A stretch of 64,000 nucleotides of DNA from Streptomyces spiramyceticus (GTDB lineage: Bacteria > Actinomycetota > Actinomycetes > Streptomycetales > Streptomycetaceae), in the NCBI RefSeq assembly GCF_028807635.1, contig NZ_JARBAX010000001.1, forward strand, positions 3,054,501-3,118,500, read 5' to 3'. The position numbers and the translations under genes were made by a program. This document shows, piece after piece, positions 36,295 through 44,233 of this stretch. The notes under the pieces were generated by a model that was not told the DNA's origin, made no database searches, and saw only the letters and a list, made by a program, of their open reading frames with translations. Every line of letters begins with the position of its first letter. Position 1 is the first letter of the stretch.

Positions 36295-36337
36295 TTGCCT
36301 GTGGCAACCAACGGCTTATATGGTTGCCCTAAGCAAC
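36295..36337 (+). promoter_or_regulatory. Twin MarR-type operators and -10 of the marR-MFS operon
   Basis: Two palindromes, TTGCCTGTGGCAA (36295-36307) and GTTGCCCTAAGCAAC (36323-36337), flank TTATAT (36316-36321), a good -10; GTTTGC at 36293 can be its -35. The outer arms GGCAACC and GGTTGCC also pair. The MarR ATG is 19 bases downstream, so self-repression is likely. Confidence 0.75.
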
Positions 36338-36356
36338 AAGATGTTCGGAGGTGCCG

Positions 36357-36872
36357 ATGGCCGCACAGAGCCAGTACGCGGAACTGGCCCGGCAGCTCAG
36401 TGCCATCGGCGCCGTGAAGCGGGAACTCGCACGGGTCCTTCCCGCCCACTGCCCGGCAGGATCGGCCGCCGTACTCGTCCTCCTCGACCGCAACGGCGAG
36501 ATGCGGATGAGCCGGCTGGCCGAGCTCCTCGCGGTCGACATGTCGGTGACCAGCCGGCACGTGGCCCATGTGGCAGACCACGGCTGGATCGACCGGGCCC
36601 CCGACCCGGCCGACAGGCGTTCGCGCATCCTGCAGCTGAACCCGGCGGGCCGGGCGCTCCTGGAGGAACTCTCCGAGCGCTACACCCAGACGCTCGCCGC
36701 CGCACTCGGGGACTGGTCCGACGACGAAGTCGGACAGCTTGTCACCATGCTGGCCCGCCTGCGCAGCAGCTTCGGAGACTGCCGGGCCAAGGCGCCGTAC
36801 CACTTCGAGCACGAGCGCGAGCACGAGCACGAGCACGACACAGCTTCCGCAACACCCGCAACACCCGCGTAA
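36357..36872 (+). CDS. MarR-family transcriptional regulator
   Basis: 171 residues from ATG 36357, with GGAGGTGCCG before it. The winged helix is MRMSRLAELLAVDMSVTSRH and VADHGWIDRAPDPADRRSRI, the usual MarR layout. The C-terminal tail holds an odd repeat, FEHEREHEHEHEHD, alternating Glu and His, which could bind metal. The MFS gene starts 14 bases downstream in the same direction, so the regulator probably controls that pump and itself through the twin palindromes just upstream. Confidence 0.92.
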   Translation: MAAQSQYAELARQLSAIGAVKRELARVLPAHCPAGSAAVLVLLDRNGEMRMSRLAELLAVDMSVTSRHVAHVADHGWIDRAPDPADRRSRILQLNPAGRALLEELSERYTQTLAAALGDWSDDEVGQLVTMLARLRSSFGDCRAKAPYHFEHEREHEHEHDTASATPATPA

Positions 36873-36886
36873 AGCAAAGGAATTCA

Positions 36887-39319
36887 ATGGCTACGACCAC
36901 ACCAGCCGGTGTGCGGGGCGGCCACGCCAAGCAGGGGTCCCACCACCACGCCTCCGACGGCACGCCAATGACGCACCGGCAGATCATGGAGGCCCTCACC
37001 GGCCTTCTGCTCGGCATGTTCGTCGCGATGCTGTCGTCGACCATCGTGTCGAACGCCCTCCCCGAGATCATCAGAGACCTCGACGGCACCCAGAGCGCGT
37101 ACACCTGGGTCGTCACCGCCGCGCTCCTCTCCATGACCGTGACCACCCCGCTCTGGGGCAAGCTCGCGGACCTGTTCAGCAAGAAGCTGCTGGTCCAGAT
37201 AGCGCTGGTCATCTTCGTCATCGGTTCGGCGCTCGCCGGTATCTCGCAGAACACCGGCACGCTGATCGCCTTCCGCGTGCTCCAGGGCATCGGCACCGGC
37301 GGTCTGGTCGCGCTCTCGCAGATCGTGATCGCCGCGATGATCCCGCCGCGTGAGCGCGGCCGTTACGCCGGCTACATCGGCGCGACCTTCGCGGTCGCGA
37401 CGGTCGGCGGCCCGCTGCTCGGTGGTGTCATCACCGACACCGACTGGCTGGGCTGGCGCTGGTGCTTCTACGTCGGTGTGCCGTTCGCGGCCATCGCGCT
37501 GGTCCTCCTCCAGAAGACCCTCAAGCTCCCGGTCGTCCGCCGCAAGGTCAAGATCGACTGGCTCGGCGCCTTCTTCCTGGCCGCGTCCGTCTCGCTGCTG
37601 ATGATCTGGGTGACCCTGGCGGGCGACAACTACGACTGGATCTCGTGGCAGACGTACGCGATGGTCGGCGGCTCGATCGTGCTCGGCCTGATCTTCCTGC
37701 TTGTCGAGAACAAGGCCGCAGAGCCGCTGATCCCGCTGCGCTTCTTCCGTAACCGGACGATCGCTCTGACCTCCTTCGCGAGCCTCTTCGTCGGTGTCGC
37801 GATGTTCGGTTCGACCGTCTTCCTGAGCCAGTACTTCCAGCTCGCGCGGGACGAGTCGCCGACGATGTCCGGCGTCCTGACGATCCCGATGATCGCCGGT
37901 CTATTCGTCTCGTCGACGGTCTCCGGCGCGATCATCACCAAGACGGGCCGCTGGAAGGGCTTCCTGGTCGGCGGCGGCATCGGTCTCGTCGCGGGCCTCG
38001 GACTGCTCAGCACGATCACGTACGACACCGACTACTGGCAGGTCGCCGTCTACATGGCGGTTCTCGGCCTCGGCCTCGGCATGATGATGCAGAACCTGGT
38101 GCTGGCCTCCCAGAACCAGGTCGAGCCCGCCGAACTCGGCGCGGCCAGTTCCCTGGTCACCTTCACCCGCTCCCTCGGCGGCGCGGTCGGCGTCTCCGCG
38201 CTCGGCGCGGTGCTGTCCAGCCGCATCACGCACTACGTGGAGGACGGCCTCGCCGCGCTCCACATCAAGCCGGGTGCGGGCGCCGGTGCGGCGGGCGGGA
38301 ACACCATCCCGGACATGGACGCGCTGCCTGCGCCGATCAGGACCGTGATGGAGAGCGCGTACGGGGACGGAGTCGCGGACCTCTTCCTGTACGCCGCGCC
38401 GATCGCGCTGGTCGGGCTGATTCTCGTGCTGTTCGTGAAGGAGGTCGCGTTGAAGTCGTCGAACGACGGCGAGACGTCGGAGTCACTGGTACCGGTACCC
38501 GGGCCGGTGCCTGTACCGGCTGCCGAAACCGCCCTGGAGCCCACCGTTACGGCCACCGGCAAGACCCTGCACGGCACGGTCCGTACCGCCGAGGGAACCG
38601 CCGTACCGTACGCCGCTGTCACGCTGATCTCTGTCGCGGGACGGCAGTTGAGGCGCGCGGTCGCCCAGGAGGGCCGGTACGCGCTGGATGCCCCGGCAGC
38701 TGGTTCGTACGTCCTGATCGCCTCCGCCGACGGCTTCCAGCCACAGGCGTCCACGGTGGTCGTGGGGGACGAGCCCGTCGCGTACGACATCCTGCTCACC
38801 GGTACGAGCGGCCTCACCGGGACCGTGCGCGCCGCGGACGGCGGACTGCCGGTCGAGGACGCGATGGTCGTCGTCACCGACGTACGCGGCGATGTGCTGG
38901 CCACCGGAAAGTCCGCCGCACAGGGCGAGTTCGTCTTCGGCGAGCTGGTGCCCGGCACGGTGACCGTAGCGGTGAACGCGACCGGCTTCCGGCCGAGGGC
39001 ACTGCCGGTGGAAATCGGCGGCCAGGGCGTCGCTCGTATCGAGGTCGCGCTGCAGTCCGGTGCACTGGTACGGGGCACGGTACGGGGCGGTGCCGACCGG
39101 CGTCCGCTGGCCGACGCCAGGGTGACGCTGATGGACGCGGCCGGGAACGTGGTCGCCACCTCCACGACCGGGGACGACGGGGCGTACGCCTTCGCCGACC
39201 TGGACTCGGGCGAGTACACGGTCGTCGCGACCGGCTATCCGCCGGTGGCGGGGGCGCTGACGGTCACGGGCCACGGTGTGGACGGCCACGACATCGAACT
39301 CGCCCACCCAGGGGGGTAA
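36887..39319 (+). CDS. DHA2 MFS drug transporter fused to three carboxypeptidase-regulatory-like repeats
   Basis: 810 residues from ATG 36887 (AAAGG upstream). Residues 30-520 are a 14-helix EmrB/QacA-type exporter: motif A-like GKLADLFSKKLL, motif C-like GATFAVATVGGPLLGGVITD. Residues 540-805 hold three beta-sandwich repeats of 80-90 residues, each starting with a G(T/V)VR turn: LHGTVRTAEGTAVPYAAVTL, LTGTVRAADGGLPVEDAMVV, VRGTVRGGADRRPLADARVT. These are the CarboxypepD_reg/Cna-B type, usually found outside the cell. In a 14-helix transporter the C-terminus should be inside, which is unusual. It is likely repressed by the MarR gene in the same operon. Confidence 0.93.
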   Translation: MATTTPAGVRGGHAKQGSHHHASDGTPMTHRQIMEALTGLLLGMFVAMLSSTIVSNALPEIIRDLDGTQSAYTWVVTAALLSMTVTTPLWGKLADLFSKKLLVQIALVIFVIGSALAGISQNTGTLIAFRVLQGIGTGGLVALSQIVIAAMIPPRERGRYAGYIGATFAVATVGGPLLGGVITDTDWLGWRWCFYVGVPFAAIALVLLQKTLKLPVVRRKVKIDWLGAFFLAASVSLLMIWVTLAGDNYDWISWQTYAMVGGSIVLGLIFLLVENKAAEPLIPLRFFRNRTIALTSFASLFVGVAMFGSTVFLSQYFQLARDESPTMSGVLTIPMIAGLFVSSTVSGAIITKTGRWKGFLVGGGIGLVAGLGLLSTITYDTDYWQVAVYMAVLGLGLGMMMQNLVLASQNQVEPAELGAASSLVTFTRSLGGAVGVSALGAVLSSRITHYVEDGLAALHIKPGAGAGAAGGNTIPDMDALPAPIRTVMESAYGDGVADLFLYAAPIALVGLILVLFVKEVALKSSNDGETSESLVPVPGPVPVPAAETALEPTVTATGKTLHGTVRTAEGTAVPYAAVTLISVAGRQLRRAVAQEGRYALDAPAAGSYVLIASADGFQPQASTVVVGDEPVAYDILLTGTSGLTGTVRAADGGLPVEDAMVVVTDVRGDVLATGKSAAQGEFVFGELVPGTVTVAVNATGFRPRALPVEIGGQGVARIEVALQSGALVRGTVRGGADRRPLADARVTLMDAAGNVVATSTTGDDGAYAFADLDSGEYTVVATGYPPVAGALTVTGHGVDGHDIELAHPGG

Positions 39320-39407
39320 TTCAGGACCCCCGGCCGGGGGGGGGCGCGCTTCGAGCGGAGAGTCGCCCCCCTTCCTTACGGCCGGTGTGGAGGCGGGCCT
39401 CGGTACC

Positions 39408-39441
39408 GGGGCCGACAGGCAGGGGACGGCCTGTCGGCCCC
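39408..39441. terminator. Hairpin downstream of the MFS fusion gene
   Basis: GGGGCCGACAGGC and GCCTGTCGGCCCC form a perfect 13-bp stem around an 8-base loop. No T-run follows. Confidence 0.6.
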
Positions 39442-39536
39442 GGCCGGGGCCCCACTCGTCGGTGGCGGCGGTCGCCCAGCACCTGGGGATCTCCAGCGTC
39501 CACGGCCGCTTCCTGGACTTCGGCGGGCGCATCGAG

Positions 39537-39575
39537 AAATGCCGGACGGGCTTAACTTCAGCCCGTCCGGCATTT
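39537..39575. terminator. Bidirectional terminator between MFS fusion and TetR genes
   Basis: AAATGCCGGACGGGC and GCCCGTCCGGCATTT form a perfect 15-bp stem with a 9-base loop; A and T ends allow function in both directions. Confidence 0.9.
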
Positions 39576-39576
39576 G

Positions 39577-39620
39577 AGGGCACTCCCCCAGACTTCGTCC
39601 CGGGGGGACCCCCAAGGGCG
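39577..39620. repeat. Streptomyces-type G/C-run intergenic palindrome
   Basis: CTCCCCCAGACTTCGTCC, then GGGGGGACCCCCA, resembles short palindromic repeats that I recall as scattered through Streptomyces genomes. The copy number cannot be checked here. Confidence 0.45.
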
Positions 39621-39636
39621 TCCGGGGGCCTGGGGC

Positions 39637-40395
39637 CTACCCTCGTGAAGCCATCGCCTCGATGCCCGCGATCAGCGTCTCCAGTGCGAAATCGAAGTCA
39701 CGCTCCCGCATCTCCTCCACCGTGTCCCCGCCCCGCGCCTCCATCAAGTCCTGCGCACTCTCGAACGCCTCGCGCAGCTCCGGCGCGGTGCGGATCGTGC
39801 CCATCGCCTGGGCGAAGAACTCGTCCTGGCTCATCCCGGCCGACGCGCACCGCTGCACGAAGTGCCCCTCGATCGTTCCGAAGCCGTACACGAACTGGAA
39901 GACCGCGGAGAGGCCGCCCATCTGCCCGTGCGGCGGCAGCCCGGTCGCCCGCATCACGTCCTGTACGGCACGCGAGAACGCCAGTGAGTGCGGGCCGATG
40001 TTGAGGAACGTGCCGATCAGCGGCGACACCCACACATGGCGGACCAGCAACTCCCGGTAGCTGACGGCCAGTCCCCGCAGCCGGTCGCGCCAGTCGACGC
40101 TCTCGTCCGGCGGCGTGATCTCGCTGAAGACCGAGTCGAGGGCCAGTTCCAGCAGGTCGTCCTTGGTGTCGACGTACCAGTAGACCGACATCGCGGTCAC
40201 GTTCAGCTCGGTCGCGAGCCGCCGCATGGAGAACTTGGCGAGCCCCTCCGCGTCGAGCAGCCGCACCGTCACCGCGGTGATCCTGTCGCGGTCGAGACCG
40301 GCCGGCTGCTCGGCCTTGCGGGTGCGTCCCGTCCGGCGCTCCAGCCAGACGCTGTTCCGGGCTGGGTTCTTGACGCGGTCGGCCGCGGACACCAT
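39637..40395 (-). CDS. TetR-family repressor (TetR_C-type ligand domain)
   Basis: 252 residues from the start at 40395 (MVSAADRVKNPARNSVWLER). HTH: LDRDRITAVTVRLLDAEGLA then MRRLATELNVTAMSVYWYVD. The C-terminal part (WRDRLRGLAVSYRELLVRHV, then VYGFGTIEGHFVQRCASAGM) resembles the TetR_C drug-binding class. It follows the MFS pump gene on the same strand 79 bases downstream. The natural target is the 39-bp palindrome upstream of that pump; ligand unknown. Confidence 0.9.
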   Translation of the reverse strand: MVSAADRVKNPARNSVWLERRTGRTRKAEQPAGLDRDRITAVTVRLLDAEGLAKFSMRRLATELNVTAMSVYWYVDTKDDLLELALDSVFSEITPPDESVDWRDRLRGLAVSYRELLVRHVWVSPLIGTFLNIGPHSLAFSRAVQDVMRATGLPPHGQMGGLSAVFQFVYGFGTIEGHFVQRCASAGMSQDEFFAQAMGTIRTAPELREAFESAQDLMEARGGDTVEEMRERDFDFALETLIAGIEAMASRG

Positions 40396-40474
40396 GGGCG
40401 CACACTCCTCGTTCTCCCGGCGGGGCGGGCGGCGACAGACCGGAATCCTCCGGTCCGCTCCCCCTGCTCCGATG

Positions 40475-41995
40475 CTATGCCGCTGTTACCGCTGAGTCTG
40501 CCTGCTCGGCACGGCGCAGCAGCACCGCGGCGAGCAGGCCTCCGGCCAGTACCGCGACCGCTCCGACCAGCTGGCTGGTCTCCACGCCGGAGGCGAACGC
40601 GTCCGCGATACGGGCCCGCTCGCCCGCGTCGCCCGCGCCGGCCAGCGCCGCGGGCAGCGAGGCCGCGCCGACGGCAGTGGGTACGAGTGCGGCGAAGCGG
40701 GAGTTCAGCACCGCGCCCAGGACGGCGACGCCGAGGCCGTTGCCGAACTCGGCGAGCGTGCCGTTGATGCCCGCGCCGACACCGGCCTTCTCGGGCGGTA
40801 TGGCGCTCATGATCGCGTTTGCCATGGCGGGCATGGCGAGCGAAATGCCCGCACCCATCACGACCAGGCCGAACAGCATCCCGCCGTATCCGGAGCCGGA
40901 CCCGCCACCCAGCACCGCGATCGCGGCCAGGCCCGCAGCCAGCAGGCTCATGCCGGACCCGATGGTTGCGGGCGTACCCAGCTTCGGCAGCAGCCGCGCC
41001 CCGATCCCGGTGAGGTTGAGCGCGACGACCGTGAGCGCGAGGGGCGCCGTACGCAGCCCGGCTTCCAAGGGCCCGTAACCCAGCACGAATTGGAGATGCT
41101 GGGTGAGGAGGAAGAGCGAGCCGCCCATGCCGAACGCCACGAGAATCGCGCCCGCCACCGCGCCGATGAAGCGCTGGTTCCGGAAGAAGTGCATGTCCAG
41201 CATCGGGTAGGGGATGCGGAGCTCCCAGAAGACGAATACGCCGAGGACGAGGACGCCGACGGCGGCGGAGAGCAGGACCTGGGTGGAGGCCCAGCCGTGT
41301 TCCGGGCCCGAGATGATCGCGTACACGACGGCGGTCATGCCGATGGTGGAGAGCAGCGCGCCGAGCACGTCGGGGCGGTCGCCCTGCTTGGTCCTGGACT
41401 CCGGTACGAGGGAGACGACGGCGACGAGGCCGATCATCGCGACCGGGATGTTGATCAGGAAGATCGCGCCCCACCAGAAGTGGTCGAGCATGACGCCGCC
41501 GATCAGCGGACCGACCGCGAAGCCGAGCGAGTTCACCGTCGACCAGAGGCCGATGGCCTTCACCCGCTCCGTGTCGTCGAAGATCTGGACGACGACGGCG
41601 AGGGTGGTGGTGATCAGCAGCGCGCCGCCGATGCCCATGCCCGCGCGGGCGGCGATCAACTGGGCGCTGGACTGCGCGAGTCCGGCCACGAGCGAGCCGG
41701 CGCCGAAGAGCGCGAGGCCGGCGACCAGCATCCGCTTGCGGCCGTAGCGGTCGGCGGCGCTGCCCGCGGTGAGCAGGAGGCCGGACTGGACCAGGGAGTA
41801 CGCGTTGATCATCCACTGGATGTCTGCGGTGGACGCGTCCAGCTCCTTGGTGAGGGAGGGGATCGCGACGTTGAGCACGGTGTTGTCGAGCAGCACCGTG
41901 AGCTGGGCGAGGCAGATGACGCCGAGGATCAGCCAGCGCTGGGGGTGGCCCTGGGGGGTGGGGGCCGGGTGGTGCTCGGCGGTCGTCGCCGTCAT
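40475..41995 (-). CDS. EmrB/QacA-type MFS drug exporter
   Basis: 506 residues from ATG 41995 with AGGAG upstream; a longer frame from 42040 is not supported because it would start inside the operator. Fourteen membrane helices: QRWLILGVICLAQLTVLLDN with the D-x-x-V motif, GSAADRYGRKRMLVAGLALF (motif A), and GFAVGPLIGGVMLDHFWWGA (motif C). It is a proton-coupled drug exporter, in the membrane, with unknown substrate. It forms a unit with the TetR gene downstream, and the palindrome 15 bases upstream is its operator. Confidence 0.93.
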   Translation of the reverse strand: MTATTAEHHPAPTPQGHPQRWLILGVICLAQLTVLLDNTVLNVAIPSLTKELDASTADIQWMINAYSLVQSGLLLTAGSAADRYGRKRMLVAGLALFGAGSLVAGLAQSSAQLIAARAGMGIGGALLITTTLAVVVQIFDDTERVKAIGLWSTVNSLGFAVGPLIGGVMLDHFWWGAIFLINIPVAMIGLVAVVSLVPESRTKQGDRPDVLGALLSTIGMTAVVYAIISGPEHGWASTQVLLSAAVGVLVLGVFVFWELRIPYPMLDMHFFRNQRFIGAVAGAILVAFGMGGSLFLLTQHLQFVLGYGPLEAGLRTAPLALTVVALNLTGIGARLLPKLGTPATIGSGMSLLAAGLAAIAVLGGGSGSGYGGMLFGLVVMGAGISLAMPAMANAIMSAIPPEKAGVGAGINGTLAEFGNGLGVAVLGAVLNSRFAALVPTAVGAASLPAALAGAGDAGERARIADAFASGVETSQLVGAVAVLAGGLLAAVLLRRAEQADSAVTAA

Positions 41996-42009
41996 GCAGG
42001 CTCCTACAT

Positions 42010-42048
42010 CTTGTACGGTGTACGGGAGTTTCCCGTACACCGTACAAG
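42010..42048 (-). promoter_or_regulatory. 39-bp palindromic operator of the TetR/MFS unit
   Basis: Two perfect 18-bp arms, CTTGTACGGTGTACGGGA and TCCCGTACACCGTACAAG, flank GTT. GTAC occurs twice in each arm, and a related GTACGCTGTAT lies at 42057. It sits 15 bases before the MFS start, within its leader or promoter. A pair of TetR dimers is the likely occupant. Confidence 0.85.
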
Positions 42049-42100
42049 AGAGCCTCGTACGCTGTATATCGAGATATTGAGTCGTTCTTCGCGCCGGACC

Positions 42101-42823
42101 TCACCCACCCGGTCTGATCAGGTAACCCGCCCCGCGCCGGGTGTGGATCATCGGCGGCCGGCCGGCGTCGATCTTCCTTCTCAGATACGAGATGTAGAGC
42201 TCGACGACGTTGGCCTGGCCCCCGAAGTCGTAATTCCAGACCCGGTCGAGAATCTGCGCCTTGCTGAGCACCCGCCGCGGATTGCGCATGAGGAAGCGCA
42301 GCAGCTCGAACTCGGTCGCGGTGAGGTGGATCTCCTCCCCACCGCGCGCGACCTCGTGACTGTCCTCGTCCAGCGTCAAGTCCCCGACCGCCAGCATCGA
42401 TTCACTCCGTACGGCCGCGGCCGCCGTCCCCGACCGGCGGATCAGCCCGCGCAGCCGCGCGACGACCTCCTCCAGGCTGAACGGCTTGGTCACGTAGTCG
42501 TCGCCACCCGCCGTGAGCCCGGCGATCCGGTCCTCGACCGAGTCCTTGGCCGTCAGGAACAGCACAGGTACCTCGGGCAGCTCGCAGCGCAGCCGACCCA
42601 GGACGGCGAGCCCGTCCATGTCCGGCAGCATCACGTCCAGTACGACGGCATCGGGGCGGAAGTCGCGCGCCGAGCGCACGGCCCCCGCCCCGTCACCGGC
42701 GCTGCGGACTTCCCAGCCCTCGTATCGCAGCGCCATCGACAGCAGCTCGGCGAGTGGCGCCTCGTCGTCCACCACGAGCACCCGCACAGGGGTGCCGCCG
42801 GGTCTGAGCATTTCGGTACGCAT
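42101..42823 (-). CDS. OmpR/PhoB-type response regulator without adjacent kinase
   Basis: 240 residues from the start at 42823 (MRTEMLRPGGTPVRVLVVDD). The receiver is intact: acidic pair in VVDDEAPLAE, Asp in VVLDVMLPDMDG, Thr in LFLTAKDS, Lys in YVTKPFS. The winged-helix domain follows: LTATEFELLRFLMRNPRRVL and GQANVVELYISYLRRKIDAG. A histidine kinase normally follows such a gene; here the next item downstream is the palindrome and MFS gene, so it is an orphan. It lies 75 bases downstream of the amidohydrolase gene. Confidence 0.95.
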   Translation of the reverse strand: MRTEMLRPGGTPVRVLVVDDEAPLAELLSMALRYEGWEVRSAGDGAGAVRSARDFRPDAVVLDVMLPDMDGLAVLGRLRCELPEVPVLFLTAKDSVEDRIAGLTAGGDDYVTKPFSLEEVVARLRGLIRRSGTAAAAVRSESMLAVGDLTLDEDSHEVARGGEEIHLTATEFELLRFLMRNPRRVLSKAQILDRVWNYDFGGQANVVELYISYLRRKIDAGRPPMIHTRRGAGYLIRPGG

Positions 42824-42898
42824 AGGCGCAGCCTGGGCCGGGCCCCTGAGAGCGACCTTTCCGGTTCCTGTGAATCTCCTGAGAAACCCGGCCCTCTT

Positions 42899-43774
42899 CT
42901 AGCTCAGCCCGAAGAGCCGCGCCGCGTTCCCGTGACAGACCGCCCGCAGCCAGTCGTCGCCCAGCCCGAGCCGTTCCAGTGCGTCCAGCTGGTGCCCGTA
43001 TCCGTACGGAATATTGGGGAAGTCCGTGCCGAGCAGGATCCGGTCCCCCAGATCCGCCAGCCTCCCGAGCTCACCCCTGGGGAAGGGCGTGAAGCGCTCG
43101 GAGAAGTCGGTGAACGCCATGGTCGTGTCGAGCCGGACCTCCCCGTACCGCTCGGCCAGCTCAAGGAAATCGGCGTACTCCGGCATGCCCATATGGGCCA
43201 CGACGAGCCTCAGCCGCGGGTGCCGGGCCAGGAGCCGGCCGACCGGTTCGGGACCGGTGTGCTTGCCGGGCGCGGGCCCGGAGCCGCAGTGCATCACCAC
43301 CGGAATCCCGGCCTCCGCCAGGAGCCCCCACACGGGGTCGAGCAGCGCGTCGTTCGCGTCGTACGCCCCGACCTGCAGGTGCGACTTGAAGACGCGCGCC
43401 CCGCTCTCCACGGCCTCCCGCACATACGCCTCCACCCCCTCCTCCGGAAAGAGCGTCGCCGTATGCAGGCAGTCGGGGGTCCGGGCCGCGAAGTCCGCCG
43501 CCCAGCCGTTGAGCCAGGCGGCCATCCCCGCCTTGTGCGGATAGAGCATCGAGGTGAAGGCCGTGACCCCGAACTCCCGCAACAGCGCGACCCGTTGTTC
43601 CTCCTCATGCCGATACGTGATCGGCCACTCCATGCCGGTCAGCGGCCCCACCGCGTCGAAGTACTCCCAGACCTTCTGGAGCACCCGCTCCGGCATGAAG
43701 TGCGTGTGTACGTCGACGAGTCCCGGCAGGCCGAGCCGCTCCCAGAACCGCCGTACGTCCTCAGCCTCGCTCAA
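42899..43774 (-). CDS. TIM-barrel amidohydrolase (amidohydrolase_2 type)
   Basis: 291 residues from a TTG at 43774 (GGAG 8 bases upstream); an ATG at 43804 is possible. Metal motifs: GLVDVHTHFMPERVLQ (HxH), VFKSHLQVG, VVMHCGSGPAPGKH, GDRILLGTDFPNIPYGYG (Asp). Such enzymes act as decarboxylases or hydrolases of small carboxylic acids or lactones. The start overlaps the end of the preceding monooxygenase by 14 bases, so the two are coupled. The substrate is unknown. Confidence 0.85.
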   Translation of the reverse strand: MSEAEDVRRFWERLGLPGLVDVHTHFMPERVLQKVWEYFDAVGPLTGMEWPITYRHEEEQRVALLREFGVTAFTSMLYPHKAGMAAWLNGWAADFAARTPDCLHTATLFPEEGVEAYVREAVESGARVFKSHLQVGAYDANDALLDPVWGLLAEAGIPVVMHCGSGPAPGKHTGPEPVGRLLARHPRLRLVVAHMGMPEYADFLELAERYGEVRLDTTMAFTDFSERFTPFPRGELGRLADLGDRILLGTDFPNIPYGYGHQLDALERLGLGDDWLRAVCHGNAARLFGLS

Positions 43775-44096
43775 AGCCGTAGCTCCGCTCCACCTTGGCG
43801 ACATGGACGGAATACCTCTGGTACCACTCGGCACGCCCCTGCTTCTGCGCCGCCTGGTGCTCCAGGTTCCGCTGCCATGCCGCGATCGCTTCCTCGTCCC
43901 GGAAGTACCCGACGGTGATCCCGAGCCCGCCCGGCGCGCGGGCCGACTCGTACCCCAGGAAGCCGGGCACATCCTTCACGAGTTCATGCATCCGCTCGGC
44001 CGTCTCGCCGTACCCCTCGGGGTTTTCCGTCAGGACCGAGGTGAACACCACGGTGTAGTAGGGCGGTTCATGTGCTGCGACAGGTCGTATGTCCAT
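43761..44096 (-). CDS. Antibiotic-biosynthesis-monooxygenase (ABM) fold protein
   Basis: 111 residues from ATG 44096, preceded by GGAGGG. PYYTVVFTSVLTENPEGYGE, MHELVKDVPGFLGYESARAP and ITVGYFRDEEAIAAWQRNLE are the ABM dimeric ferredoxin-like pattern; WQRNLEHQAAQKQG is the common end motif. Family members act on aromatic polyketides or on heme; here coupling to an amidohydrolase suggests a small catabolic or quality-control unit. Activity is not proven. Confidence 0.88.
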   Translation of the reverse strand: MDIRPVAAHEPPYYTVVFTSVLTENPEGYGETAERMHELVKDVPGFLGYESARAPGGLGITVGYFRDEEAIAAWQRNLEHQAAQKQGRAEWYQRYSVHVAKVERSYGFERG

Positions 44097-44182
44097 GCGC
44101 CCCACCCTCCGGCCTGCGGCTTTGCCCTGTCCACACTCATTGCCATACGGGATCCGGAAGGGATCCAAGTCTTGACCCTCGG

Positions 44183-44233
44183 CTTCGGCCTCAGACTTCG
44201 GCATCAGACTTCGGCCTCAGACTGCGCGGCATC
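44183..44233. repeat. 13-bp tandem repeats (CTTCGGCxTCAGA)
   Basis: CTTCGGCCTCAGA, CTTCGGCATCAGA and CTTCGGCCTCAGA lie in a row, with a degenerate fourth copy (CTGCGCGGCATCAGA) reaching the stop of the DUF2797 gene. Confidence 0.8.

Larger units (their letters stand above)
39320..39636. other. 317-base intergenic stretch between convergent genes
   Basis: The stretch lacks a credible gene. It holds two hairpins (39408-39441 and 39537-39575) and a G/C-run palindromic repeat (39577-39620), each listed separately. Confidence 0.8.

Noticed and set aside
39408..39441. Hairpin as a riboswitch
   Set aside because: A simple perfect stem past a stop codon; no conserved aptamer feature was seen.
41090..43918. 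A 942-codon plus-strand frame
   Set aside because: It lies antisense to the MFS, response-regulator and amidohydrolase genes, which have clear families.
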